DNA of 64,000 nucleotides from Aspidiotus rigidus. Its lineage: Eukaryota > Arthropoda > Insecta > Hemiptera > Diaspididae. The position numbers and the translations under genes are program-made. The stretch is taken from contig JAVHKY010000038.1 of assembly GCA_035079385.1 (NCBI GenBank), forward strand, positions 2,666,001 to 2,730,000, given 5' to 3'. The notes under the pieces are model-generated. The model ran no database searches and was not told the DNA's origin. It saw only the letters and a list, made by a program, of their open reading frames with translations. Positions within the stretch are counted from its first letter, which is position 1, and each line of letters starts with the position of its first letter. Of this stretch, positions 10,201 through 21,429 are shown piece by piece.

Positions 10201-10760
10201 CCTCGTTTGACGTTCTCGGTTCTTGTGGTGTTGCGTTCAGTCACTTTTCCATAATTTGAAAATGATGGAGTCTGTGTCTGTGTTGTATTGCGGTTTTTGT
10301 AGCTTCCATACCCATCTGAGTACGTATCGGATCGATTCAAAGAATTTACTGCTCTTCCAGTCAAGAATACTCAATTAAGAGTAGGAAGGTAGAATGAAGA
10401 AACAATGAAAGGCGTTCATATTTCTGCATCTCTTAGTCAGGTTTAAACCTAGAACCTCTCGCGCTCAAGGTTGAATGACCCCGCTGGGAAAAAAAAATTC
10501 TTTTCTAATCTTCCCCTGCTTTTCATTAGAGTTACTGTGAATATCCATTTTCTTCAATCTACGAAGCTATTTTTCCAGAAATTCTACCTTCCTGTTCCAA
10601 TGATGCTGGTTACTCTTTATTTATAAACGATCAGCTTCACTTTTCCACCACCAAAGTTTCGCATCTAGCAGGACTCCTACAATCTATCGTACACATCTAT
10701 CTTTGTCTCTAATCGTTCAACATCTCATCTTTTCACAGACTCACATCAATACCTCTATCA

Positions 10761-10976
10761 CTGAGAGAAGAGAATAGTCTTGGTGAACTAGAAAAAAAGT
10801 GTTAGGTAACTTAAGACATGTCATGTCACCTATTTTTATTCACTATGACTAGATTTTGCAGTTAAAATAACTGCAAAAACTGATCAAATTGACAAAAAAA
10901 AAAAAAAAAAAAAAAAAAAACGGCTGTCGTAAGTCAACACTTTTTTCTAGTCACCAAGACTATTCTCTTCTCTCAG
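10761..10976. mobile_element. 216-bp inverted-repeat element (MITE-like)
   Basis: The ends are CTGAGAGAAGAGAATAGTCT and its inverse, AGACTATTCTCTTCTCTCAG, with pairing continuing through TTGGTGA-CTAGAAAAAA-GTGTT for about 45 bp. The centre holds a 27-base A run. P1 runs through the site (CTCATAATAAATAGCCCTATACAAC), so it is a real insertion. The target duplication cannot be read because the flanks have diverged. Confidence 0.7.
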
Positions 10977-11092
10977 TTTATACAACCTGAACAAGTTTTT
11001 CTCTTTCTAGAGCTCCAATTTCCCTCCCAGCAACGACGATTATTCAGAAACATTTTTTAAAATTTGCTCGTAAACCGGAAACTACCTAGATT

Positions 11093-11320
11093 TTGTTGAA
11101 GAGTTTTAGCAAGAATCATCCGGTGCATTTTATTCGGTTCGACCTCGAAAAACGCTCTGTAAATTTACGCCATAATTCTGATAACGTTTTCGACATTGAA
11201 TTCGTAACCTGGCTGATGATTCAACTAAGCTTGATAATTCCTGAAAACCTATTCAAGAATAGCAACGGTCGTATTTTCATTCTTTCTCGATCAGTCGGCT
11301 CGATAACGTAGAAACATCAA
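11093..11320 (+). other. Conserved block upstream of the P2 gene
   Basis: A plus-strand frame runs from 11093 to a stop at 11311. Its last part (LIIPENLFKNSNGRIFILS) is almost unchanged at nucleotide level in P1 (about 2610-2680). There a small change and two stops break the same frame further upstream. The block could be a 5' exon lost in P1, a conserved 5' leader, or promoter DNA. The antisense frame is open in P1 but stopped in P2, so neither strand is clearly coding. Confidence 0.35.
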
Positions 11321-11368
11321 TACCTGTTTTATTTTTTTGTGTGACTGCTGGTGAATTACGCGAGTACG

Positions 11369-12366
11369 ATGGGAAACTCTGGGAGCCGACTCCTAATTCA
11401 AAAAACTTACGATGTAATTAAAGTCAGATCAAATTATCGTTCAACGTTCTACATGTTTATCGGATCTTGTTTACTTGGATATGTGGCTACACGATTTCTC
11501 ACGGTGCTCAGCGAAAATATCTGGGATACGAGTATAAACCGAAGACCAAAACGCGTACCGACTTCTACTCTGAAGCGAGGCCGTAATCGTAGAGTGAATC
11601 GAAAACGTCGAAGAGTCGAACCTTACCGTCAGAGGCGACATCGTCATCGTGAAGACTTAAAACGAATGATAGCTGTAAGTACAAAATAAATGTAGCGTAT
11701 AAATTTCTTCAAGAGTCCCAGAATTCGATGAGAAACGTGAAGTCTTTCGGAAGAAAGGAGAGCTGAGGTAAATCGCGGGTACTTAAGGAGATTTGTCTAC
11801 ACAAATCGTTGGAAAATGGGACTTATGTTGACTAGGAATATACGTGTTTTAAAGAGGTAATATTGATAAGAGAGGGTTGGCGTTGAAGAGCACCGAGAAT
11901 ACGATGGGAGTGAGTCAGACAAAAGCGTGTCAGATTCTCATGCATCAAAGGATTATTACTTATGTTAGAATGTTCTATTTTAAGAATTGTGAAGAAAAAT
12001 TTGTCGCAAAAAAGGGTGGGGACTACAGCAATTTTTGAAATCCTCAGCAGGATAGATTTTTGACTTAGCGATTATACACACAAAAAGTCCGCTTGTTCGA
12101 CCCATGAAAGCTAGTTAACATAAGATTTAGTATACCGGTACTAGACTTTTACTAGGTTTATAATAAAGGCTAAAATTACTCTAGCGGCTGGGTAAGGAAT
12201 CGACATATCGATACAATCGAGATTGAAATATCTTTACATGGTATTTTTAGCAAGCGTCCGAAGACATATACATGATTCGATATTTTTCCATGAAGTGGAG
12301 AAAGTGACTCAAACTTTTTGTTTTCAGGCTGTGGAATACATATGTAACTTCGGGACAAACAGTTGA
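11369..12366 (+). CDS. Two-exon gene, small MGxxxS / hydrophobic / Arg-rich protein, copy P2
   Basis: Proposed join: 11369-11674 and 12328-12366, 114 residues. The start is the ATG in TACGATGGG; an upstream in-frame GTG at 11351 is not used because the P1 ATG aligns with 11369. Exon 1 ends in phase 0 at GTAAGT (11675-11680). The acceptor is TTTTGTTTTCAG (ends 12327), and exon 2 encodes AVEYICNFGTNS before TGA. The protein starts MGNSGS (an N-myristoylation-like signal). It has a hydrophobic segment at about residues 26-47 (STFYMFIGSCLLGYVATRFL) and a basic tail, with clusters such as KRGRNRR and RKRRR, from about residue 56 to 99. It is about half the length of the P1 protein because the Arg-rich tail is shorter. 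No family is recognised; a membrane-bound, nucleic-acid- or lipid-binding role would be inference only. Confidence 0.5.
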
Positions 12367-12690
12367 TGCGATGTGGTCTGTTCTTCCAAAGTAACCGATC
12401 ATCATCTCATTCGCCTTATCAGTTTCCACATAATTATGTGTGAGTATTTTGACATCATTCGTCTTTGGATGTTTAGTATTTCAACTATAATGAGTCCAGA
12501 ATTGTAACAATACAAGTACGAAGCTTAATCTAAGTTCATTTGTAATTAATATTTTCTTAATAATTTCCATTCTTATCAGTTTTTATTGAGTTACTCAGTT
12601 TACTATCAAGTTGTATGTACCATGTTAACCCTATATTATTTTCATTCTTATAGTGTTTCTTGATTTGGATAAAGTAGATTTCCCAGATCT

Positions 12691-13489
12691 TAAAATTTAT
12701 TCATTTATTTTATCTAACAAGCGTTTGAACCACTCCAAGGTTATTAACTCTAAAAATATAAAAATACATGAAAAATATTCGGAAGTAAATGTTGAACGAA
12801 AGAAAGAAAGAAAGAAAAAAATTAACTTAGAATTATTTGAAAAGAATTTACATAAAGTTGGGAGAAAAAAAATAAGTACAGGAACCATAATAATTGTAAT
12901 ACTTAAGGGAAAAAAAACATACTAGTGAGGGTGATATGAAAAATGAGTAAGCGGCCGATATAAAGTATATAAATGTTTGATCTTTATACAACCGAGAGAG
13001 ACAGCGTCCAAGTTGTTTTTGGGAGCTTGTGGAAGGGAAGGAGGGACATTCAATGAAGAGCAGAAGTTTTGGGGAACGCGAAATGAGAAGATGCCTCATT
13101 CTTAGTCAAAATATTCTGAATTAAGTCAAGGATTCCGAGCAGATTTTCCGGGAGAGAGGAGGAAGATCAACTCGGATTTGGACTATAGTCGACTGCGGCT
13201 GCGTGGTGCCGGTGAAGACATTAAAAAGAGGATTCCCAGTCACAAACTTGCGAATTTCCAATCAGCCTCCTCGTCACATAATCACCGTAACTTCATCAAG
13301 CTTTGAATTTGCCTGTATCGTCATCAACATCCGTGACGTCATTAATATTCCTCTCTTTTGACAAAAGCCTAGTATCACCTAGTAGATTGTAAGCTAAGCC
13401 TAGTTTAAGGCTAGTATAATCTTCAGTATAGCCTACTGGGAAACTCGAACTCGGCCTCCCATAATCCTGCATTAGGTCGAGGACTCGAG
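12691..13489. other. AT-rich then unique DNA, no gene called
   Basis: From 12690 to 12925 the sequence is A-rich with a GAAAGAAAGAAAG run; the open frames there are compositional. From 12930 to 13489 it is unique-looking, with no motif or splice pattern. Confidence 0.4.
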
Positions 13490-13656
13490 GAGTCCAAGTC
13501 TATCAACGAGAGGGAAGCAATTTGGTCTCGCAGGTTCCCAATAGTGAGATGGAGGTAGGGGTAAAGAGATTAAAATGTCAAAATGGGGAGATAAGAAGAT
13601 AGAGGTTAGAATGAGTCTACGAAAGTGGAGAGGAGGTTCGGTAGCTCCGGCGTATA
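13490..13656 (-). mobile_element. Jockey-like retrotransposon ORF2 fragment (between RT and RNase H)
   Basis: Minus-strand VYAGATEPPLHFRRLILTS followed by IFLSPHFDI matches LCAESCESPLHFRRITLTSN at 31.1-31.4 kb, the segment after the reverse transcriptase where jockey-type elements read YAExGExPL..RR. It is cut off at 13656 by the end of the H element, so H inserted into it or replaced its 5' part. Confidence 0.55.
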
Positions 13657-16230
13657 CAGGGTGGACCAAAAAGACGTTACAAGTTGAATGGGAGTTTGCG
13701 CTAAATCTGTCGAAAAACGCAAAACGTTAGACGTATAGTTTAAATGTCCGAATTTTGTATCTCAATTTTATCTTTAATTTGAGCCAGATCCGAAATTTCT
13801 ACGACTTTTCTGAGCCGCGTTATGGACCAAAATGTGCCGAAAATTCACCAAATCGCCAAGGTTCCCAAAATAGGGTTTGAAAGTTAATTAATTTACAATA
13901 TTGAGCTGAATTTTGAGAATTTTAATTATTATTTTTCAAGTGAATTTGGACTGGAAAAATAGTAACAAAATCCTAAGAAGCATCAAAATGGGTTAATAGG
14001 CCCAAAAAGGGTCAAAATTCCCTCAAGTTGGAAAATCGTTCAAACTTTTGAATTGTAATTCAATTTTTAAGTTGAATTTCGCGCTGAGTCCGAAAAAAAT
14101 GCTTGAAAAATTCCTCGAAGCACCAAAATGTGTTAATGGGCCCAAAAAGAGCTAAAATTTTCCCAAATTGGAAAATCGTTCAAACTTTCAAATTTTAATT
14201 CGATTTTCAAGTGGACTTTCGCGCTGAGTCCGAAAAAAAATGCTTAAAAAATACTTCGAAGCACCAAAATGGGGTGATGGGCTCAAAGAGAATCAAAATT
14301 CCTCCAAGATGAAAAACTGCGTAATCTTCAAAAGTTGTTTTCATTTCTGAAGTAAAATTTAGCGCCGAGTCCGAGAATAATACTGAAATGGCCCTAGATG
14401 ATCTCCAAAATGAAAAATCAAAAAATGTTTGTCATTCTGCAGCAAAGTTGATTCAGAGGATGGAAGGAATGTCGACAAGTTCGTCTGCCGTTGAGTGCTT
14501 GCGGAGTGAGAGATCGACCAGCATCGGGTGACAGATCCGAAAGAGGAAATTGCGGAAATTCTCTTCATTTGGGTATTGGAGGGAGACGAAAAATTCATCT
14601 TCCGTTAAAGGTTCGCGGTGAGAGATCGGCTAAGGCTCTGCGTATGATCAAAGCGGGAAAAAGTGCGAAAACTTTCGTTGTTTCAGTCAAAGAACGCAAA
14701 GTTGGTCTTCTGTTGCGTGTTTGCGATGAAAGATCAACTGACGCCCCACCTATGAACAAAGCGGGCCGAAGTACAAAAACTCCTTGATTCAGGCAACGGG
14801 AGGATACCGCAAATTCGGTTTTGCTCGTTAAGAGCGATCAGCTACAGCTCAGTCTTTGATTGAGGTAGACAAACGCCCGGAATTTCTCGGGGTTTCACCG
14901 GAGGAGGGAATAACACCGTCAAGCTCGACTTTCATCATGAGCTCGCGGTAAGAGAACGATCAAGACCCCGTGTTTGACAGAGGCAGGCGAATGATCCCTG
15001 GGTTCAACGTAAATCGACTGGTGAGAGATTGAATAGGTCCCGTAATAGGACGGGCAAATTCACAAAAAATCTCGTCGTTTCGCGCAAAGGTGGCAAGTTT
15101 ACTCAGAAGTCTGTCCTCGGTCATGAGCTCACGGTGGGAGATCGGGTAGAGCCCCTTGTTCAACAGAAGCGGGCGAATCTGTAAAATTTTGCGTAAAAAC
15201 ACTTGAAAGATCAAACACAGTGCCTTGATCGTTCTCTCAGGGAAGCTTAACGAAAGGCGGTCTCGGGATATCCTTCTCTCACTGGCTGACAAATCTGTGA
15301 TTGTTTTTTTGTGCACTTTCACACATTTTGGTGATTCGCATTCAACAGTTGTTTTTTTCAACTCAGCACACAATTTTATCCTAGAATCAAGAAAAACTTG
15401 AAGTTTAGGCGATTTTTTTCGTTTTGGAGAAATGTTGACCCTTTTGGGTCCCATTAATCCATTTTGGTGCTTCGCAGAATTTCTTCACAATTTTATTCAG
15501 ATTCAGCGCTAAATTTTATTTCATAATCGAGAAAAATTTCGAAGATTAGGCGGTTTTATCACTTTGGGAAAATTTTGACCCTTTTTGGGCCCATAAACCT
15601 ATTTTGGTGCTTCGCAGAATTTTTCAACAATTTTATTCAGATTTAGCGCAAAATTTTATCTCAGAATCGAGAAAAACTCCGAAGTTTGGTCGATTTTATC
15701 ATTTTGGGGATATTTTGATCCTTTTTGGGCCCATAAACGCTTGGCCCCATTAGCCCATTTTGGTGCTTTGTAGGGTCATTTCGGTATTTTGTTCAGACTC
15801 GGCGTTAAATTTTATCTCAGAACCACGAAAAACTTCAAATATTACGCAGTTTTTTATTTTGGGGAAATTTTGACCCTTTTGGGGCCCATTGATACATTTT
15901 GGTGCTTCTCAGAAATTTTTAACCGTTTTTTGGGGGTTCAGCTCTGCGCATCGAAAGAAATTAAGGGATAACGCGATTCTTTACGCCACAAACGAGATTC
16001 CTTGATAATCAACAACTTTGGGAACCCTTGTGTCAAATTTTTGGCACATTTTGGTCCATAACTCGGCTCAGAAAAGTCGTAGAGAATTCATATTTGACGC
16101 AAATTAAAGATAAAATTGAGATACAAATTTTGTACACTTGAATTATTCGTCTAACGTTTCGCGTTTTTGCGCTACAACAAATTTAGTCCAAATCCCCATT
16201 TAACTGTCAATATCATTTTGGACCACCCTG
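13657..16230. mobile_element. H foldback element, copy C, 2.6 kb with internal arrays
   Basis: The ends are CAGGGTGGACCAAAA and the inverse, TTTTGGACCACCCTG. The left arm holds three to four imperfect tandem units of about 130 bp (13890-14360: GCGCTGAGTCCGAAAAAAAT, AAGCACCAAAATG, GGGCCCAAAAAG). The right arm holds about four units in the opposite orientation (15460-15960: TTTTTGGGCCCATAAAC, TTTTGGTGCTTCGCAGAA). The centre (14490-15180) is a third array of about 110 bp whose units carry GGTGAGAGATCG variants (14501, 14612, 14720, 14825, 14943, 15129). A 164-codon ATG frame on the minus strand (14960-15454) overlaps the array and resembles nothing known; I do not call it a gene. Confidence 0.65.
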
Positions 16231-16329
16231 TTTACTGAGTGTGGACTTGTTCGAAAGGCTCCCAAGACCATCCTGAAGCAGAAACGTTGAAAGAAAGATG
16301 ATCACTGAGCAATGTTTTATTGGCTATTC

Positions 16330-16720
16330 TAAACTTCTGCATTGACTGTTGCAAAATTAAAGAGCTTTGCAACCACACTTGAGGTTATGCGTTCGGAGTG
16401 AGCAGATGAGGACAAAATTTTTCAATGCGATTTAGATGATGTTGTAGAAATAGGTGGATCGGTGGTAGTTCATCGTGGTAATTATTTTCTCATGATTGTT
16501 TGAGAAGAAATTCGTAGAGCAGGCAGAAATGGAGTGGTGAAGCCGGACGTTTTAGCAAGAGAAGAAGTCGGATAGGTCTTCGGCATTGCAGGGGATGATG
16601 GGCGTAAAAAGAGAAGAGAGTGGCATAGCGGTTTCATTGATATTTTTGGTGAGGGCGAGCTAACCTTCAAGTGTATTCCAGCTCTGCAAGCCATATTGAG
16701 AAGGGGAAAAATGTTGAAAT
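16330..16720 (-). mobile_element. Jockey-like ORF2 C-terminal fragment
   Basis: Nucleotide similarity to 4400-4650 (GATGATGTTGTAGAAATAGG, TTATTTTCTCATGATTGTT). The minus frame reads FFSNNHEN...LHLFLQHH with frame breaks, as in the other jockey-like tails. Positions about 16553-16712 recur as a direct repeat at 17983-18148, on the other side of a PLE. Confidence 0.5.
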
Positions 16721-16799
16721 AAGCACCACATTTATTTCTGATATTTCTATTTTTAATGTTTTTACCAGCATCGACACCCCAGCCGTCTATTCGAAATCT

Positions 16800-18021
16800 G
16801 CGGGTTCAACTCAATTGGAAATCCGCGAAGAACGCTATCGGTTAATAAACCATCTTCAGGACTGAAATGGGAGCAACTGACAAGACGGAGGAGAGAAACA
16901 AGATATTAAGATTGGCCAAACGAGAAGTCGCGGCGTGAATCATGAACAAGTTCGATCAAGCCATCTTCCGGAATGCACGAGTTAAGTACAATAATACCAT
17001 GAGTGTTGAGGTGACGCATTATCTCTATGTGTTCGAGGGCATTACGTTTGTGGTAGGAATTCGCTTATGGAGGAGCCTTCCCGATCCCTCACGGAATCTG
17101 GGGCCGTTGTTGAATAAATGATCAACGAAAGCTGATTCCCCCAAGTGTCCCTGGTTCCAAGACTTCAAGATCTTAGCTACTCTCACCTTTATCTGGCGGC
17201 TGGTCCTCTACAATCCCTGCATTCCATCTTATAAACACCGCTCCTCTCATCAACGGGTGTGTGGTCCTTCAGCCTCACAAACAACCCTTCAACAGTGGTA
17301 GGGTTGTAAAAAGCTAATCTGAAACCAAACGGGCGGAGGGCCCGCCTAATCAGAGGAAGAACTTCCCCAGGAAAGGGAGACTGATCCAATGCATATCTCG
17401 GGGGAGGGAGGCGGTGGAATCAAGAATGTTTCTCTTAAGTTTCCTCCGTACCATCACGTCCTTGTCGACATTGATCCAATTCACTCTGGCCAGGTGTTTT
17501 ATTGTTAGTAATTCTTTCTTGAAGGCAGTCTGACTCAAAAGAATACGAATCAGTCTGTGAACTAGGTTATTGAAAGCACCCATCTTATGAGCAATAGGAC
17601 AGAATGACGCTTCGTGGACTAAAAATCGGTCATAGTATCCTTCCTATACATTCCAAACTCATGGATACCGTCTATTACAGAGATCGATAAATCCAAAAAG
17701 TTGATGGAAGATCCTCCCCCTATTTCCAAAGTAAATTTTATGGAAGGGTACCACTAATTGTGATACGTCAGAAACTCGCTAAGGAGATCTGGAGGATGTG
17801 CATAAAACGTCATCAACGTACCTGTGCCAATAGTAAATATGATTAAGTAACACCTGATTCGAGGAAATGAGGTAAAGTTCAAACTTAGACATGAAAATTT
17901 CGGAGATGAGAGCAATAGGGATCCCTACTTCATCATGGAACTCGAAAAATTTCCTTTCGAACTTACAAGAGATGGAAAGAGAAGAAGTCGGATAGATAGG
18001 TATGAAGGGGATGAGAGGCAC
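16800..18021 (-). pseudogene. Penelope-like element B: reverse transcriptase, linker, GIY-YIG, decayed
   Basis: Reading the minus strand from 18021, a degenerate motif B region (HDEVGIPIALISEIFMSKFE) precedes the catalytic motif RYVDDVLC. Next come a thumb/linker (FNNLVHRLIRILLSQTAFKK), RPFGFRLAFYNPTTVE, and the start of the GIY-YIG domain (ERSGVYKMECRDC, with the PLE-type CxxC). The remainder of the nuclease lies in other frames down to about 16930. The YVDD is intact, but motif B lacks the usual GLAMGSPLSP and several shifts break the frame. The tail holds CTGAAGA (16853-16859 on the minus strand), a GGTT/AACC hairpin and a degenerate GATA, i.e. a hammerhead-like remnant. Confidence 0.7.
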
Positions 18022-18148
18022 AAAAAGAGAAGAGAGTGGGTGACTCGTCTATGACAGGCAATTTAATGATGAGGGTCAGCTAACCTTCAACCGTATTCCA
18101 GCTCTCTGAAAACCGTATTGGGAAAGAGAAAAAATGTTGAAATAAACA
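17983..18148. repeat. Direct repeat flanking PLE B
   Basis: It shares AGAAGAAGTCGGATAG, AAAAGAGAAGAGAGTGG, GCTAACCTTCAA and AAAAATGTTGAAATAA in order with 16553-16712. The copies are diverged by point changes and small gaps. Confidence 0.6.
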
Positions 18149-18149
18149 G

Positions 18150-20250
18150 AAAGTTTTTTCCCTTCCAAAAGTCACTAGATATTTTCTCCTTTTCTTCCTC
18201 TTACATATTTATCGATAGAACTAAACTGTAACGTTCTTTAATGGACGCGAAATTGTTCAAGATTTTTCTATCTTTCATTTTTTTTTACAAGCTTTTCCTC
18301 ATTTTCTGCGTCAGATAGAGTGGGCGAACATTTGAAAAACATTCCTTACATCTTACTTTAATTTGCACAAAAGTACTCCCGGCTGGAGAGACGGCGTTTA
18401 CAAAATTTATCACTTACATTGTATGCTAGAGCGTAAGTCCGTTTCCGTTGAATTCATTTTCGAATAATGAAATTCGCGTTGCTCTTTACCGGCAAACGAT
18501 GGCGTTAAAACTGAATTATTTCTCGCATTCTACTCTCTATTCTTGCTTATTCTGTCCTTTTTTTTTATCCAACACTTTGACGAGCTTTCAGATGTTAGCA
18601 GACATCTCGAATTTACCGACTCGATATTTTCCAAGGTTTTTTTTTTTTTTTTTTTTTTTTCCTTCTATCTCTCACATTTTCCTCTCCTGTTGAAACATTT
18701 TCAAAGCAGTTTTCTTTTATTCTCTTTTTTCTCGTCTCGCTCGAAATGTTAGCTGATGTTATTTTTTTTTTCTCTTCTATATGTATGTGTGTAAATATAT
18801 GAATGTATTTTCTTCGTCATTTAACTTTTATTTGTTGTTGTATCGAGCTCGTCTCCACTGGACGTTGGTTGCTCAACTTTCTATATACAGGTTGCTTTTT
18901 TTTTTTTTTTTTTTTTTTTTTTTCCGTTCCGTTCCCCCAATTTTTTACATTTTATAAATATTTTATTTCTTCAGCAGCTTTCGTCGATTTTCTTTTTTTT
19001 CTTCCCCGATAGAATTCTAAGCTCAGTTTTTTGTCCATTTTTTTGATGTAATTCTTTCATTCTTTTTTCGTACATATTTTGTTTCTCTTCGGAGAGTTCT
19101 TTTTTTTTTTTAATACGTTGTTTCATTTTTCTTCCACACTTCATTAGCTTCTCTTCGTTTTTGTAGACAGGAAGATTTTTTTTTCCTCGTTCTCTTCATC
19201 ATTCGCTGCTTTCTTCCGCGTACCGGTATCTCGATTATTTTTTTGTATACTCAAATTTCGAATGATTGATCTGGTTCGGGTTAATTCGAGCTTGTTACTT
19301 TTTGGTATACGTAAAGTGAACTGATACAAGCTGCTGGCCTGTGTTCATAAGGTGTTAAATTGTAGCACGATTTTGATGAAACGTATTCTTGTGGACCGGG
19401 AATACTCGTATACACGCATAGGTACACAGACCTCGCTGTATCATAAATCAGTATTAATCAACATTGTACCTATGACGGGTTCAAGTTGAATGCTATACAA
19501 TACTGAATACAGCGCACGATGACAGACGATAAACTCGTAGGTAGTGGTTCTGACTCAAAATTACAGCGCTTATATGTGCCCTCTGAGCGAGTTACTTTCA
19601 GTTTTTAAATCGAGTTGTTCGCCGGAAATTGCACAGCCGTTTGCGAGCACGAAGTTGATTTATCGTCCATTTTGCTGTGCTCGCGAAACATCTTCTTTTG
19701 GTTATTTCCCCTTTAGAAGTCCGCAACATAGCCGGCACAATATTTCATCTACGCGATACCGACAATTACGACCTATGTGAATTGAGATATTCTCAGAAGG
19801 TTAGAGAGAGAATCGCCGCCAGTATTTCTAGGTGGGACGACTGGTCGAAAAGTAAGAAACAGATATTTTACCAGCGGAGTACTGACAATTACATATTAAA
19901 TTTCAGCAAATCTTGAGCGATTTTGGATTGTACGTACGTATACTACTTGCATCATCGTTTTGCCTATTCAGTAGAAGTGTGGGTGTAGCAGCTCCGGTGC
20001 TAGGGACAATCAAAGCAAGCAACTGCTCCGTTCCCGCTGAATCGGTACACTTTCCCCGCACCTAACGTCTTAATATTCTTCCACAACCAGGGGGCGAAAG
20101 CTCAACCGTAGCCATCTGAGAGGGAGGGAAAAGCTTTTCACGCTATTGATAGTCGACTCCATTAATTTCACTTATTTGCCACGTCGATTTTCAGATCGAT
20201 TTCAAGCCAACTTTTTCATCGACCTGAAATCGACTGCTCGATTGCAGTAA
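18150..20250. other. T-rich and unique DNA, no gene called
   Basis: Long T runs at about 18637-18660 and 18899-18922 sit in T-rich DNA (18150-19140). The stretch 19300-20100 is more complex but shows no protein motif on either strand. All open frames are short and start at non-ATG or isolated ATG codons. Confidence 0.4.
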
Positions 20251-20261
20251 ATTTAAACAGG

Positions 20262-20570
20262 GAACCTATTTTATCCGGAGGGGTGGAAAAAACGTCGGGC
20301 CGGCGAAGCTCGAAGGTCGAATCTTCCTATCATATATAACTGGGGGACAGGCCTGTGACGTCACAATTTGATGACGTCAAAGGTCAGCCTTATGACGTCA
20401 AAATTGATACAATATAGCTCCAAAGTCCAGGCATGTGACGTCACAATTCGATGACGTCATAGGTCAGCCTTGTGACGTCACAATCTACATTTTTCAGATC
20501 CCATGTGCCCTATAAAACAGGTTTCCTGCCATCCCTCGTTCAACTCCATAAAAGAACTCGTGAGTTTTTT
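20262..20570. repeat. Repeat bounded by inverted end modules, with a cluster of TGACGTCA sites
   Basis: CAGGGAACCTATTTTATCC at the left and the inverse CCTATAAAACAGGTTTCCTG near 20509-20528 frame about 250 bp. Six TGACGTCA palindromes lie between 20350 and 20480, arranged as two similar blocks (GTGACGTCACAATT.GATGACGTCA, GGTCAGCCTT.TGACGTCA). To the right, 20530-20570 is the left-end module in inverse orientation (CTCGTTCAACTCC, AAGAACTCGTGAG). No gene is present. Confidence 0.6.
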
Positions 20571-21429
20571 AGTTTGTGGAAACTGTGTGCTGGTCGACTT
20601 CAAATCGACATTGATTTGGAATCGATTTTCAGTCAACTTCTCCAAATTTTTTTATCAACCTGAAATCGACTGCTCTATTGCGTCGATTTTCAATTTCCTG
20701 GGAATATATGCTTGATTCGACCTTAAATCGACGTCGATCTAGAGTCGATGTACTTCAGTTTGTTCGGTGACTTCGCTAACCGCAGACGGAATGCGGAGTC
20801 ATAATTATATAACGAGGAACATTAAGTATTTTGATTATGCTTAACCAGTGCAGCAATGGTTGAATCCTGATATCGATTTTCAGTGAACACCAGAGGTGGA
20901 CTTATTTTCGACATCGATTCTGAAACGTCATCAAATTATGCAAATGAAATCTACAAAATTTGGACGTCGATTCCGAGTCTTTTGCCGATAAGGTATAACT
21001 GACCCGAGAGCCGCTATGATTTTAGCACCACGGTGTTGACACAATTTTGACATCGACGATAAGCCGATGGTAAGAAAAAGAAGTCGATTTTGAGACGATT
21101 TCCAATCATTTTTGGTTGATTTGCAGTCGACAGTAGACGAAAGTAAATCGATTCAAACTTGACGTCGACTTTGAGTCAACTTTTGGTCAAAATAATCTAT
21201 CTGCAGTCGACATGATTCATTGGGCGGGAGGGAAGTTGGAAACGTTTTTATTTCAGTTCGACGTTTTTTAATCCCAATTTGCGGGCGCGCTTTTGCGTGC
21301 ACAGTATAATTCAAGATACTCCCTATTTAAATTCAGTATACCGGACTTATATTAGGTGGAGAAATACAATGTACTTGACATGTATCAGCCTAAGAGGGGA
21401 TGAGCCATTCAGCCCCTAGGAGCTATTAG
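20571..21429. repeat. Degenerate repeats rich in TCGA words
   Basis: Words such as AATCGACT, GTCGATTTTCAGTCAACTT and CCTGAAATCGACTGCTC recur, beginning at about 20180 and again at 20590-20690 and 21080-21200. Nothing coding was recognised. Confidence 0.4.

Larger units (their letters stand above)
10465..12690 (+). repeat. Paralogous block P2 (partner of 2020-4400)
   Basis: See the P1 block. P2 carries a 216-bp inverted-repeat insertion at 10761-10976 that is absent from P1. Otherwise it keeps the same order of upstream block, exon 1, intron, exon 2 and 3' block. Confidence 0.75.

Noticed and set aside
14960..15454. 164-codon ATG frame inside H copy C
   Set aside because: It crosses the border between the central and right arrays, has no recognisable similarity, and the other H copies lack it.
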